A DNA stretch of 64,000 nucleotides from Streptomyces scopuliridis RB72 (GCF_000718095.1 NZ_JOEI01000014.1:214256-278255), one strand, 5' to 3'; positions 52,140 to 60,633 are shown, numbered from the stretch's first letter. The notes: generated from the sequence alone by a model not told the origin. A program made the numbers and translations.

Positions 52140-52678
52140 CCGGTCACTCCCAACTGGCTCGTGTCGATCGGCGCGTTCATGCCGGCCGGTTCGGCGAGCG
52201 GTGTCACCTCGGCACCGGGGAAGGCCGCCACCGCCGTCTCCACGGCGTTCACGGTGTACACCGGCCGCTCCTCGGCCGAGGCGACATCCGAGGCCACCAG
52301 CCGCGCCCGGGTCACCACCGTGGCGGACGATCCGCCGGCCGGGGCCGCCAGCCAGTACGTCTCCGGGTCGACGCGGTCGTCCGGATAGAGCACCGCGACC
52401 CCCGTACGGGCGGCCAAGGCCTCGGCCAGCTCCGCCTCGGTCTCGGGCGCGCCGTACGCGACGGTCGCGGGCTGCACCTGTACGTCCAGGCTCATCGCCA
52501 CATCGCCCCGCACCCGGTGGTGCGTACAGAGGACGAACGCCTCCCAGTCGCGCAGGTCCTGGCTGTCCGCCTCGGCGCAGACGTCCACCTGGCCGGGCCG
52601 GACCCCCGTCGCGTACGCCAGTGCGGCGATGAGCTCGGACGGTTCAAGCCGTTGGCTGATCAAGAAGTTGCAGAGCAT
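52136..52678 (-). CDS. protein of unknown function coupled to the lipoprotein gene
   Basis: A 180-aa soluble protein (MLCNFLISQRLEPSELIAALAYATGVRPGQVDVCAEAD...). It has no signal peptide or membrane segment and no family I recognise; two short strands around VLCTHHRVRGDVAMSLDVQVQPATVAY and VYTVNAVETAVAAFPGAEVTP suggest a beta-rich fold. ATG 52678 has GGGGG at nine bases; GTG 52684 is too close to it. Its stop overlaps the lipoprotein start (ATGA), so the two genes work together or are at least co-translated. Its place just downstream of the immunity gene of the toxin locus may be meaningful. Confidence 0.7.
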   Translation of the reverse strand: MLCNFLISQRLEPSELIAALAYATGVRPGQVDVCAEADSQDLRDWEAFVLCTHHRVRGDVAMSLDVQVQPATVAYGAPETEAELAEALAARTGVAVLYPDDRVDPETYWLAAPAGGSSATVVTRARLVASDVASAEERPVYTVNAVETAVAAFPGAEVTPLAEPAGMNAPIDTSQLGVTG

Positions 52679-52897
52679 GTGCACGTTCCCCCGTCGACGA
52701 CTCCGGCGGCTCGCGCGTGGGCGTCCGGGTTCTGTGTCCTGGACGTACGCGACTCCAGCGAGGCGGACGCTATGCGCTCCGGGGCACGGGGTCATGGGCC
52801 CTGGGACCCCGTACACGCGTGGGTCCGGGCCCAAACCGGGGGCCCGGTCCGTTCCCGGTCCGTTCCCGGTCCGTCCGCGATCCGCGCCTGTCCGCCC

Positions 52898-53410
52898 TTA
52901 TCCGCCCGGCACGAGCGTGGTCTCGACACCGCAGGCACCGTCCCCGTACAGCTCCACCCAGCACTTCTCCTGTGCCTCGTTGCCGAGCCGGATGCCGAAC
53001 GTCCAGGTGGGGTCGAGGAACAGCGTGTGCCCGCCCTCGAAGTCCAGGGCGAGGCATCTGCATTCGGCCCCGCCGCCCGGATAGACCCGGATCCGCGTAC
53101 AGCGCCACTCGCTCCTGCCGTCGCCGAAGAGCTGCTCGCCGTACGAGGCGACGATCACCTCGTCCTCGGCGTCGGCCAGTACCCCGATGTCCGCCCAACT
53201 GACGGCCGGCACCCGGGCGGAGGCCAGCCGGTCGTACTGGCCGGCGGACTCGAAACGCAGGAACCCGTCGTCCAGCCGCAGCCATACAACCATCGGCTGC
53301 GGCCGGAACTCCGGTACGTCGCCGTCCCGGTCGATCCAGCCGGGAACGAGCACATCGCGGACATGGTGGGCGCGGAGCGCCTCTTCGACCGGCCGCCACT
53401 GGCTGCTCAT
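52898..53410 (-). CDS. probable immunity protein for the pilin-HINT toxin
   Basis: A 170-aa acidic cytoplasmic protein with no signal peptide. Features: VVWLRLDDGFLRFESAGQYDRLASARVPAVSWADI and a Cys-containing RIRVYPGGGAECRCLALDFEGGHTLFLDPTWTFGI. No known immunity family was recognised. It starts 35 bases after the toxin gene on the same strand, the standard order for a toxin and its immunity gene in polymorphic toxin loci, and size fits. ATG 53410 has GGGGTGG at five bases; GTG 53419 is too close to the Shine-Dalgarno. Confidence 0.65.
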   Translation of the reverse strand: MSSQWRPVEEALRAHHVRDVLVPGWIDRDGDVPEFRPQPMVVWLRLDDGFLRFESAGQYDRLASARVPAVSWADIGVLADAEDEVIVASYGEQLFGDGRSEWRCTRIRVYPGGGAECRCLALDFEGGHTLFLDPTWTFGIRLGNEAQEKCWVELYGDGACGVETTLVPGG

Positions 53411-53445
53411 CCCGGCCACCCCTTCTTCGCATGATTCCGCTCGGG

Positions 53446-55032
53446 CTACTTCTTCTTGGGGACCTTCTGCGTGATCTCGATCGAGGTGTCGAGTCCTTCG
53501 CCGCTCTTGAGCGCCGTCCAGAAGTCGCCGTTCTCCCGCAGGACGACCGTCACGCCCTTGCCACGATAGATCAGCCCCTCCGGCTCGCCCTTCTTCAACG
53601 TACCCTTCCCGACCAGCTCGAATGTGCCGTCCTTGATGGCTTTTCCGATGTCCTCACGGAACCGGGGACCGTCCTCCTTGAGCTTCTTGTACTTCGTACC
53701 GAGGGCGTCCTCGATGAGCTTCTTGTGCCGCAGGAAGTGATCCTTGAACTTCTTGGCGTCGCCCTCGCCGACGTCCGGCTTCCTGGCCGCCTCGACATCC
53801 TCCGGGGACATGTCGCAGTCGTTGTTGTGAACGAGTGCGGCGGCGGAGCCGATCCCTACGTAATAGGTGTGGATGCCCGCGACGGTCAGGTCGTACGTGG
53901 TCTGCCGCTGGGTGTAGCGGGCGACGGCGGTGACCGTACGCGTCGAGCCCGTAGGCGTACGCAGCTCGTCTCCCGGGGAGAGCTCGCCGGCCTCGGCCCA
54001 GCGGCGCTCGTCGCTCAGCCAGAACGGGTGCGCGTCCGTGGCCGTGAGACGGGCCGGTACGCCGCCGTCCAGGACCGTGAGCCGGGTGAAGTGCTTGTCG
54101 TCGTACGTGACGATGGTCCGCCGCACGGCGCGGGACTCCGTCACGCCCGTCACCGGGTCGGTGGCGAGGACGCGCGTACCCACCGAGATACGGTCGATGT
54201 CCCGTCGCGTGCCGTCGGCGAGCAGCACAGGCGTACCGGGCAGGAAGCTGTGCCGGACGGGGCATGTGGTGGGTTTCTTGTCCGGTGTCTCTTTGTCGCC
54301 GTCTTTGGGTTTGCCCTTGTTCTCGGCGTCGAGTTTCCGCTTCGCGTCGGCGAGTTTGTCCTCGGCCTCGCTGACGCGTTTGCGGTTCTTGATCAGGCCC
54401 TTGATGCCGTCGTACAGATCGCCGCCGTGCTTCTTCAGCTTTCTGACCAGCTCGACGGCCTTCTTCCACTTCCACGGCGCCCCGTACTTCGCCGCGAGCT
54501 TGCCCACGGCCCCGCCGATGAGGCTGAGCAGTACGTTGACGAGCGTCTCCGTACAGGCGCCCATGTCGCCCTTGGTGACGCAGTCCAGGGCGTCGGTGAT
54601 CCCCAGCTCGTCGGCCAGGATCTTCGCCAGCTCCTTCGCGGCCTCCTTGGCCTTGTCGGAGTCGGACTTCTCGGCGGCCTGGGCGTCCTGGAGTTCCTTG
54701 AGGGCGGCCTCGTAGTCGATCTGGGTCTGCGGCTTCTCGCCGCCACCGGTATCGCCGGTGTCGGAGGCGTCGGAGGCGTCGGAGGCGTCGGAGGCGGAAT
54801 CGTCCTGGCCTCCCTGGTCGTTCTCACCTCCACCGCCGCCACCACAGTTGTCGCCGCCGGTGATCCGGCACACCTGCGTGCTGAGCCCCTCGGCGATCGT
54901 CGGCCCCACACCGGTCACCACCAGCGTGCCGACGATCGCGGCGACGACCGCCACGAGACCGACATACTCAATGGCCCCCTGCCCCCGCTGCGCCCGACGC
55001 AGCCCGAGCAACCTGGTGCCGGTACGCGGCAT
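53446..55032 (-). CDS. prepilin-like HINT polymorphic toxin
   Basis: A 528-aa protein. Residues 12-45 (RRAQRGQGAIEYVGLVAVVAAIVGTLVVTG) are a type IV prepilin signal: a basic leader, Gly-Gln, Glu at +5 and a hydrophobic helix, the same GQGA(I/V)EYVG form as the Flp pilin at 59027. A Gly/Asp/Ser-rich linker (9-bp repeats, SDASDASDAS) and a long charged region follow. Residues 257-405 form a pretoxin HINT domain: CPVRHSFLPGTPVLLADGTRR with Ser262 as first nucleophile, LTATDAHPFWLS, and the end GIHTYYVGIGSAAALVHNND with the cleavage Asn. The last 125 residues (403-528) are a basic, Lys-rich domain with a conserved-looking ENGDFW and RGKGVTVV, a likely toxin; I do not recognise its family with certainty, a BECR-type RNase is possible. 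ATG 55032 follows GGAGG. Confidence 0.85.
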   Translation of the reverse strand: MPRTGTRLLGLRRAQRGQGAIEYVGLVAVVAAIVGTLVVTGVGPTIAEGLSTQVCRITGGDNCGGGGGGENDQGGQDDSASDASDASDASDTGDTGGGEKPQTQIDYEAALKELQDAQAAEKSDSDKAKEAAKELAKILADELGITDALDCVTKGDMGACTETLVNVLLSLIGGAVGKLAAKYGAPWKWKKAVELVRKLKKHGGDLYDGIKGLIKNRKRVSEAEDKLADAKRKLDAENKGKPKDGDKETPDKKPTTCPVRHSFLPGTPVLLADGTRRDIDRISVGTRVLATDPVTGVTESRAVRRTIVTYDDKHFTRLTVLDGGVPARLTATDAHPFWLSDERRWAEAGELSPGDELRTPTGSTRTVTAVARYTQRQTTYDLTVAGIHTYYVGIGSAAALVHNNDCDMSPEDVEAARKPDVGEGDAKKFKDHFLRHKKLIEDALGTKYKKLKEDGPRFREDIGKAIKDGTFELVGKGTLKKGEPEGLIYRGKGVTVVLRENGDFWTALKSGEGLDTSIEITQKVPKKK

Positions 55033-55113
55033 GGACCTCCGTGAGGCCCTCCGCGCGCGACGACGCACACAACGAAATTGACGCACAACCCCCGATGGCG
55101 ACATACACCCAGG

Positions 55114-55659
55114 TTATGCGCGCATACGTCCCCGGTCTTGGGCCCCAGGACCCAACTCCGGGCTCCTGCACGGCAGTACCGCCCACGACTTGACCCCTCG
55201 CTGCGGTGGCTCCGCCTCGGAGGTGCCCCACTCGCCCCCGCAGTCGCTGACGCATGCGGCGAGCAGCCAGAGCGCGCTCCGGCGGCGTTCCGTGCAAAGG
55301 CTCACGTCGTCGGGGTCGGTGTGGCGCGGGTGCTGGTCCCAGAGGACGAGGCGGAGGGCGCCCATGCGGTAGCGCAGGGAGAGGTAGAGCTCCCGGTCCG
55401 GCGTCAGTTTGACCGCTGTGCCGATCAGTTCTGTGGCGGCGAGTACGGCCAGGTCCGCGTACGGGGCGAGCCCGTGCACGTCCAGCGCGGACCGGATCGC
55501 GGTACGCGCGGTGGCCGCGCAATGGGGTTCACCGGGAAGGGTGAAGCTGTAGGCCAGGCTCTCAATGCGGGGCTGCCGGTTTCGGCGGCGGCCGGCGAGG
55601 CCCGCGTTGGCGAGGACGGGTTGGGCCACCGGGCAGTGCGTGGCGCGCATGAGCGGCAT
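55114..55659 (-). CDS. RsbW-like ATP-binding regulator
   Basis: A 181-aa protein with an anti-sigma/HATPase-like fold: YSFTLPGEPHCAATARTAIRSALDVHGLAPYADLAVLAATELIGTAVKLTP (the N-box region appears as ELIGTAV rather than the usual ELVTNAV) and LRLVLWDQHPRHTDP (G1-like). Such proteins are the usual partners of XRE-DUF5753 and DUF397-type small proteins in Streptomyces. The loss of the N-box Asn may mean ATP is not bound normally. Divergent from the XRE gene. Confidence 0.8.
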   Translation of the reverse strand: MPLMRATHCPVAQPVLANAGLAGRRRNRQPRIESLAYSFTLPGEPHCAATARTAIRSALDVHGLAPYADLAVLAATELIGTAVKLTPDRELYLSLRYRMGALRLVLWDQHPRHTDPDDVSLCTERRRSALWLLAACVSDCGGEWGTSEAEPPQRGVKSWAVLPCRSPELGPGAQDRGRMRA

Positions 55660-55934
55660 GGATGTCTCCCTCGGACGGGGCGAGTTGGGTCGTCTTCCGC
55701 GACGCGGCTGAGCAGTGGCTTGTCTCCCTGACGCGGGACCGCCCCTCCCAGGGAAGGAGCTGCGGGCAGGACCGCGTGATGCACTTCCAACTCAGCTGCG
55801 TGAGCGATGCGTTACCCACTGTAGACTCAAGAGTGGAACGTGTGCCACTTACTGCCGAACATTGCCCCCTGATGGATGGACCTTGCTGGCCGTCCCGGGG
55901 CAGACTGGCCACACCAGGCCGGAGGAAGAGACGT

Positions 55935-56786
55935 ATGCCTACGAGAACAACACCGACCGAGCGTCAGAGGCGGCTGGGTGCCGAACTGCGCAGGTTGCGT
56001 ACAGCGGCGGGACTGACGACGGAATACGCCGCCGGTCTACTCGGCCTCGACCGTACAAAGGTCTCGAATATGGAGTCCGGAATCCGGGCGACTTCGCCTG
56101 AGCGCGTGCGCATACTGTGCAGCAACTACGACTGCCCGGACGAGAAGTACATCGCCGCCCTCGCCAACATGGCCGCGAATCTGCAGCCGGGCTGGTGGGA
56201 GCAGTACCGGGGCAAATTGCCTCAAGGACTGCTCGACGTCGCCGAGTTGGAGTGGCGTGCCACACGCCTGCGCACGCTCCAGACCGTCCACCTTCCGGGG
56301 CTGCTGCACTTGAGCGGCTATGCGCGCGCCGTGTTCGCTTCGGCCATCCCTTCGCTGCCCACTTCCGAGATCGAGCTACGCGTCTCCCACCGCCTCCAGC
56401 GTCAGCAGGTGCTGGAGCGCGACAACCCCGTTCAGTACGTCGGATACGTACACGAAGCCGCCCTCCGCATGCAGTTCGGGGGCCGTCGGGCCACGCGTGA
56501 GCAGCTTGACCATCTGTGCGCCATGTCCGAACGCGAGAACATCGAGGTGCGCGTACTGCCGGTTGCCGTTGGGGAGTTCCCAGGTGCCGGGCACGCCGTC
56601 CTGTACGCCGAGGGTCCGGTCCCGCAGTTGGACACCGTTCAGCTCGACTCGGCCCACGGTCCCGAGTTCAGTCACGCCGAGGCTCAACTCGCCAAATACC
56701 GTGGCCACTTGGACTGGATGGAGAACCACACACTTAACTCCGAACAGTCGCGTGACTTCATCCACGGGATCGCACACGAACTCTGA
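55935..56786 (+). CDS. XRE-family regulator with DUF5753 domain
   Basis: A 283-aa regulator. The helix-turn-helix is LGAELRRLRTAAGLTTEYAAGLLGLDRTKVSNMESGIRATSPERV, followed by the DUF5753 ligand-sensing domain (LQPGWWEQYRGKLPQGLLDVAELEWRATRLRTLQTVHLPGLL, CAMSERENIEVRVLPVAVGEF, AQLAKYRGHLDWME). ATG 55935 has GGAGGAAGAG immediately upstream. Its partner genes, the DUF397-like protein 11 bases downstream and the divergent ATPase, complete the usual trio. Confidence 0.9.
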   Translation: MPTRTTPTERQRRLGAELRRLRTAAGLTTEYAAGLLGLDRTKVSNMESGIRATSPERVRILCSNYDCPDEKYIAALANMAANLQPGWWEQYRGKLPQGLLDVAELEWRATRLRTLQTVHLPGLLHLSGYARAVFASAIPSLPTSEIELRVSHRLQRQQVLERDNPVQYVGYVHEAALRMQFGGRRATREQLDHLCAMSERENIEVRVLPVAVGEFPGAGHAVLYAEGPVPQLDTVQLDSAHGPEFSHAEAQLAKYRGHLDWMENHTLNSEQSRDFIHGIAHEL

Positions 56787-56797
56787 GAGAGGTCAAC

Positions 56798-56989
56798 ATG
56801 CCAGAGATCTACTGGGAAGACGCCTTCTGCGCCGAAGGCAACAACTGCTTCCGCATAGGCACGGACGACAAGGGCAACGGCTATATCTCCGTACGCGGCC
56901 AAGAGGACCAGTACCTCACCGACAGCCGCGACGCCCTGCGCAATCTGATCCGCGAGATCAAGGCCGGTAAGGCCGACCACCTGCTCTGA
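56798..56989 (+). CDS. small DUF397-like protein
   Basis: A 63-aa protein (MPEIYWEDAFCAEGNNCFRIGTDD...) following the XRE-DUF5753 gene at 11 bases. Position and the NNCFRIG segment match the DUF397-type partners of such regulators, but the typical GxCVEVA motif is altered, so it is a variant. ATG 56798 follows GAGAGG. A strong hairpin ends the transcript. Confidence 0.75.
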   Translation: MPEIYWEDAFCAEGNNCFRIGTDDKGNGYISVRGQEDQYLTDSRDALRNLIREIKAGKADHLL

Positions 56990-57000
56990 ACGCACACGCG

Positions 57001-57045
57001 CCGAGGGGGCGGGTCCACAAACCGGTTGTGGGCCCGCCCCCTCGG
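57001..57045. terminator. terminator after the DUF397-like gene
   Basis: A 20-bp stem with one G-T pair (57001-57020 with 57026-57045, five-base loop), 12 bases after the stop codon; it also lies downstream of the convergent OmpA-like gene. Confidence 0.9.
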
Positions 57046-57061
57046 CAGGTGACTCGGAAGC

Positions 57062-57718
57062 CTACGAGCTCTCCCCGCGCGGGAAGGAGACCTCCACGCG
57101 ACGGTTCTTCTTGCGGCCTTCTTCGGTGCTGTTGTCCGCGATCGGGTACTGCTCGCCGTAACCGCGGATCTCGAAGGTGATCCCGGCGGACGTCAGTTGC
57201 CCTTGCAGGACACCGTGCACGGCTTCGGCGCGCTGCTTGGAGAGCACGTCGCCGTGCGCGGCGGAGCCGAGGTCGTCCGTGAAGCCGAAGACCCGGACCT
57301 TCGTCGCGCCCTGCTTCTTGATCTCATCGGCGATGGCGGCGATACGGGAGTTCGCGGCCGACGACAGCCTGGCGCTGTCCTTGCCGAAGAGGACCTCGGC
57401 CTGGAGCGCGAACTTCACGTTCTCGTTCGTGTCCTCGCGGCGCTCTTCACCGCCCTCGGACTCGACGACGGAGATGATGTCGAGCACCTTGGCCGGCGCG
57501 AGTGTGGCGCCCGCGCGGAGCTTGAGGCCGGGGGCGTTGCCGTCCACCTGGGGTGGTGGCGAGGTCGACTCGGTGCCGGGCGGCGTACTGGGGGTCTCGT
57601 CAGCGTGCGCACCGGGTGCCATGCTGAACTGCACACCGGCGAAGAGCACGACGGCGGCGAGCGCCGTCGCCGCCGGGCGCCTGGATGCCCTGCGCGCGCG
57701 GGGCGTCGCGGCACGCAT
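57062..57718 (-). CDS. OmpA-family secreted protein
   Basis: A 218-aa protein with a signal peptide (RRPAATALAAVVLFAGVQFSMAPGAHA), a Pro/Thr-rich linker and an OmpA-like peptidoglycan-binding domain: EVLFGKDSARLSSAANSRIAAIADEIKK, VRVFGFTDDLGSAAHGDVLSKQRAEAVHGVL, and GYGEQYPIADNSTEEGRKKNRRVEVSF, where the Asp and Arg that hold diaminopimelate are kept. In a Gram-positive this domain anchors or aligns a complex at the wall. Last gene of the Flp/Tad set; its start overlaps the stop before it by one base (TGATG). Confidence 0.92.
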   Translation of the reverse strand: MRAATPRARRASRRPAATALAAVVLFAGVQFSMAPGAHADETPSTPPGTESTSPPPQVDGNAPGLKLRAGATLAPAKVLDIISVVESEGGEERREDTNENVKFALQAEVLFGKDSARLSSAANSRIAAIADEIKKQGATKVRVFGFTDDLGSAAHGDVLSKQRAEAVHGVLQGQLTSAGITFEIRGYGEQYPIADNSTEEGRKKNRRVEVSFPRGESS

Positions 57719-58317
57719 CAGGAGATCTCAATCGTCGCGGAGGGCATCAGCGGCAGTTGGAGGTCGACCTGGGTCGTGGACGACGGCGGGGCCGGGAACT
57801 GGGCGAAGAAGCCCTCGCTCCCACCACCGTCGATACGACTGATGCCGGTCGTGGTCAGCGGGTAGCCGTCCGTGTCGCGCAGGACGTAGTAACGCTTCTT
57901 CTCCGCTTTGTCCACCAGCGTCATACCCGCCAGGGAACGGCCCGTCCGCTTCACCTGCGACTCCGAGCCGTTCCACTGGACCGGAGCCGACTGGTCGCTG
58001 CCGCTGGTGTTCTTGATCGTCCCCGTCACCGTGAGGAAGCCACCATCGTCGCGGGTCGCGGTGTGGATGACGAACTGGAACCCGTTGCTGCCGTTGATCG
58101 TTGCCAAGGTCTTGCTGGTGTCGGGGACGGTGGTGCCGCCGCTCCCCTCACTCTCCTTGGGCTTCTCGTCGCCAGGAGCGGAGGACGACGCGCCGGTGTT
58201 CTGCTCCTTGCCGTCCGCGTCGCCGCCCCCACAGGCTGTCAGGGAGACGCTCAACGCCACGACAGCGAGAGCGGCCCCGGCCGCCCTCCGGGCCTTCGCC
58301 CCATGCCACAGACTCAT
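57718..58317 (-). CDS. lipoprotein of the Flp/Tad cluster
   Basis: A 199-aa lipoprotein: basic N-region, hydrophobic stretch and lipobox (ALAVVALSVSLTACGGG), then a Ser/Gly/Glu-rich linker and a domain with FQFVIHTATRDDGGFLTVTGTIKNTSG and MTLVDKAEKKRYYVLRDTDGYPLTTTGISRIDGGG, a beta-sandwich-like sequence. Family unknown. ATG 58317 follows AAGGAACAGG. It sits between the TadG-like and OmpA-like genes. Confidence 0.8.
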   Translation of the reverse strand: MSLWHGAKARRAAGAALAVVALSVSLTACGGGDADGKEQNTGASSSAPGDEKPKESEGSGGTTVPDTSKTLATINGSNGFQFVIHTATRDDGGFLTVTGTIKNTSGSDQSAPVQWNGSESQVKRTGRSLAGMTLVDKAEKKRYYVLRDTDGYPLTTTGISRIDGGGSEGFFAQFPAPPSSTTQVDLQLPLMPSATIEIS

Positions 58318-58349
58318 TAATCCTGTTCCTTTGCGTTCGCTCGCGGTGG

Positions 58350-59024
58350 TCAGTCCTGGGCCAGTCGGACGGAGAATAGATCGGCCGAGTCCGGGAGCAG
58401 GTCGAGATGCTCCGGATCGATGTCCCACATAGTGCCGCCACATTCGAGCGAGCCCGGTGACACCTGCTCGGTGTCGCCCGGGTTGTCCCCGTCCGGCGGC
58501 GGTTCCTCGCCGTCTGTGGGCGGATTCTCCTCATCCTCAGCGGGCTTGAAGGTGCACCGGGGTTCCACGATCGCCGTGGCGAACGCCTCGGCCTTCTTGT
58601 CCGCGGTTCCCGGCAGGATGGTGGCACCCATCGGCTTCTTGGTCTCGACATGGACCTTGAAGCCCCACCTGTCCTCCATGGCACGGCAGCCTTCGCCGCG
58701 TTCGTCCGTCACCAGAACGGCCTCGTTCCGGTCGGCGAAACGTTCCGCGGCCTCGCATCCGACCGCGGTGCCCATGGGGTCGCCGTTGAAGATGTCGTCC
58801 AAAAATGCGGGGTTCAGCAGATTCTCCAGGACCTTCACGCTGACGAAATCGTCGCGGGACTCCTGGGCCGCCGCCAAGGCCGCGGCGTCCGCCGCGGACT
58901 GCGCACCACTGTGTTTCGCACCGGCCTGACCGACCGTGAAGAGCGCGAGCGCGAGAAAGAGCAGGCCCGCCACCATCGTGATGTAGATGGGAGCGGCCTG
59001 CCCTGCCTCACCGGAACGCTTCAC
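58350..59024 (-). CDS. TadG-like pilus assembly protein
   Basis: A 224-aa protein with the TadG/TadE N-terminal signature: EAGQAAPIYITMVAGLLFLALALFTVGQAGAKHSGAQSAADAAALAAAQESRDDF, i.e. a prepilin-like hydrophobic helix followed by the Ala-rich AxAADAAALAAA region. The remainder is an extracytoplasmic domain with several Cys and an acidic tail rich in Pro and Asp. GTG 59024 starts two bases after the Flp stop codon. A minor pilin/assembly role is assigned by the family. Confidence 0.85.
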   Translation of the reverse strand: MKRSGEAGQAAPIYITMVAGLLFLALALFTVGQAGAKHSGAQSAADAAALAAAQESRDDFVSVKVLENLLNPAFLDDIFNGDPMGTAVGCEAAERFADRNEAVLVTDERGEGCRAMEDRWGFKVHVETKKPMGATILPGTADKKAEAFATAIVEPRCTFKPAEDEENPPTDGEEPPPDGDNPGDTEQVSPGSLECGGTMWDIDPEHLDLLPDSADLFSVRLAQD

Positions 59025-59026
59025 GG

Positions 59027-59263
59027 TCAGCTGGCGTCCAGAATCTCGCTGACCTTGTCCGACAGGCCGTTCGCGATGTCGTCCGCGACACCAGTGCCCA
59101 CGATCGCCACGATGATCAGCGCCACCAGAACGATCACGCCCACGTACTCGACGGCGCCCTGACCCTTGTCGCTGCGGCGCTTCATCGCCGTGACGGCCGT
59201 GTTCGCCCAGGTGCCGACGTAGAGCTTGGCGTTGGTGGCGGCCTTCAGCGTGATGTTCGACAT
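59027..59263 (-). CDS. Flp-type pilin
   Basis: A 78-aa major pilin precursor: basic leader (AVTAMKRRSDK) then GQGAVEYVGVIVLVALIIVAIVGTGVADDI, giving cleavage after the first Gly with Glu at +5 and a long hydrophobic stalk, as in Flp/TadA-system pilins. ATG 59263 follows GGAGGAG; longer starts upstream are not supported. The prepilin signal is the same as in the HINT toxin at 53446. Confidence 0.9.
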   Translation of the reverse strand: MSNITLKAATNAKLYVGTWANTAVTAMKRRSDKGQGAVEYVGVIVLVALIIVAIVGTGVADDIANGLSDKVSEILDAS

Positions 59264-59544
59264 GGTGTTCTCCTCCGGTGTCGGCCGGCCGTGTACCGGC
59301 CGACTCGTACGAGTCTTTGGTGTCGTTCGCGTTTCCGGCTTCCTCCCGGCCGGTCTCGCTGGCGACATGAGAAACGTACGCCGGGGACGACCCCCTCAGC
59401 ATGGGCCTGAGGGCCCAACCCGGGGCCCAACGCGGGGATTGGGCCCCGCCGGGTATCGCGGAGCCCGGTATCCCGGAGCCCGGCCGCACGGAATCCGGTA
59501 TCCCGGAGCCCGCCGTCCCGGATGCCCGGTCGTCTCGCGCGCGT
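59264..59544. other. spacer with short repeats between the response regulator and Flp genes
   Basis: No gene. The region upstream of flp contains repeated GAGCCCGGTATCCCG-like units (about 59460-59515) and G/C-rich dyads. It may carry a promoter for the pilin gene. Confidence 0.4.
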
Positions 59545-60633
59545 TCAGCCATGGCTCGCCGACCCCCCGCGCGCGATCCCGTGCCACAGGGCGATGGCCT
59601 CCCCGCGGCTGCCCGCGTTGAGCTTGGCGAAGATGCGGTTGATGTGGTTCTTGACGGTCTTCTGACTGATGAAGCAGGCCGCGGCGATCTGCTGATTGGT
59701 CATTCCCGACCCGATCAGGTCCATGATCTCCACCTCCCGCTGGCTCAGTTCGGAGTACAGGGCCGCCGAGGCCGCCCCGGACGATTGCCGCCCCTGAAGA
59801 GAATGTCCCACATTCGCTTGCGAAAGCGAAGGGTCTTGAGCAAATTGTTGCGCGTTCAACTCCGGGTCAACCGCAGCCACCTGGGCGTTGGTTGGCGGAA
59901 AGTGCGACGGATGCCCGGCGGCGGTCGCATATGCAGACGCAGACGTTTGCTCGGGAACACTCGGCAAATATCCGGGCCCGGTGAACGCCGTCCCCAGACC
60001 CTCCGGGAGCTGCCCGCCCTCCGGTCGCCCGCCGGCGCCGCCCCGTACCGTCGCCAGCAGCGCGCTGGACGCGGAGTAGGTGAAGTGGGCCCTGCCCTGT
60101 TTGATGTCCCGTACCGCTTCGACCAGTTGGTCCGCCGTGAACTCGCCGTGGACGAGATAGCCGCCCGCGCCCAGTCGCAGCGCCTCGTGGACGATCTCGC
60201 TCTCCCGGCTGTACGTCATCATCAGGACCGGGGCCAGCCGCACCAGATGAGGCAGGGCGGAGATCCCGTCCACCCCCGGCATACGCACATCCAGCAGGAT
60301 CACGTCCGGCCGGTGCTGTACGGCCTGTTCGTACGCCTGGCGGCCGTCCTGGGCCTCCGCGGCGACCTCGATGTCGTCACGTCCGGACAGCAGGACGGTG
60401 AGGCCCGCCCGTACCACCGGGTTGTCGTCGGCGACCACGACGCGCAGGGGCGGCGCGGCCGGCATCGTATGGGGGAAGTCGGGGAGTTCTCCGGATGCCG
60501 CCGGCGGTGCGGATGTGGGGACTCCGGCGGTCTGTTCCGAGCTGAGCGGTGTGGTGTGCGAGGACGTGTGCTGCGAGGCATGGGCCTGTTGCGTCCAGTG
60601 CTGCCCGGAAGTGCTGGAGATGTCGTCCGGCAT
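59545..60633 (-). CDS. LuxR-type response regulator
   Basis: A 362-aa NarL/FixJ-type regulator. After a 60-residue His/Ser/Pro-rich N-terminus the receiver domain begins LRVVVADDNPVVRAGLTVLLSG, phosphoacceptor Asp115 in PDVILLDVRMPGVDG, VLMMTYSRES and a Lys-containing GGYLVHGEFTADQLVEAVRDI; a long linker (about 190-290) with low-complexity sequence follows, then a LuxR helix-turn-helix (LSQREVEIMDLIGSGMTNQQIAAACFISQKTVKNHINRIFAKL). ATG 60633 follows GAGAGGAGG. It lies directly after the histidine kinase gene and in front of the pilin gene, so it probably controls Flp expression. Confidence 0.9.
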   Translation of the reverse strand: MPDDISSTSGQHWTQQAHASQHTSSHTTPLSSEQTAGVPTSAPPAASGELPDFPHTMPAAPPLRVVVADDNPVVRAGLTVLLSGRDDIEVAAEAQDGRQAYEQAVQHRPDVILLDVRMPGVDGISALPHLVRLAPVLMMTYSRESEIVHEALRLGAGGYLVHGEFTADQLVEAVRDIKQGRAHFTYSASSALLATVRGGAGGRPEGGQLPEGLGTAFTGPGYLPSVPEQTSASAYATAAGHPSHFPPTNAQVAAVDPELNAQQFAQDPSLSQANVGHSLQGRQSSGAASAALYSELSQREVEIMDLIGSGMTNQQIAAACFISQKTVKNHINRIFAKLNAGSRGEAIALWHGIARGGSASHG

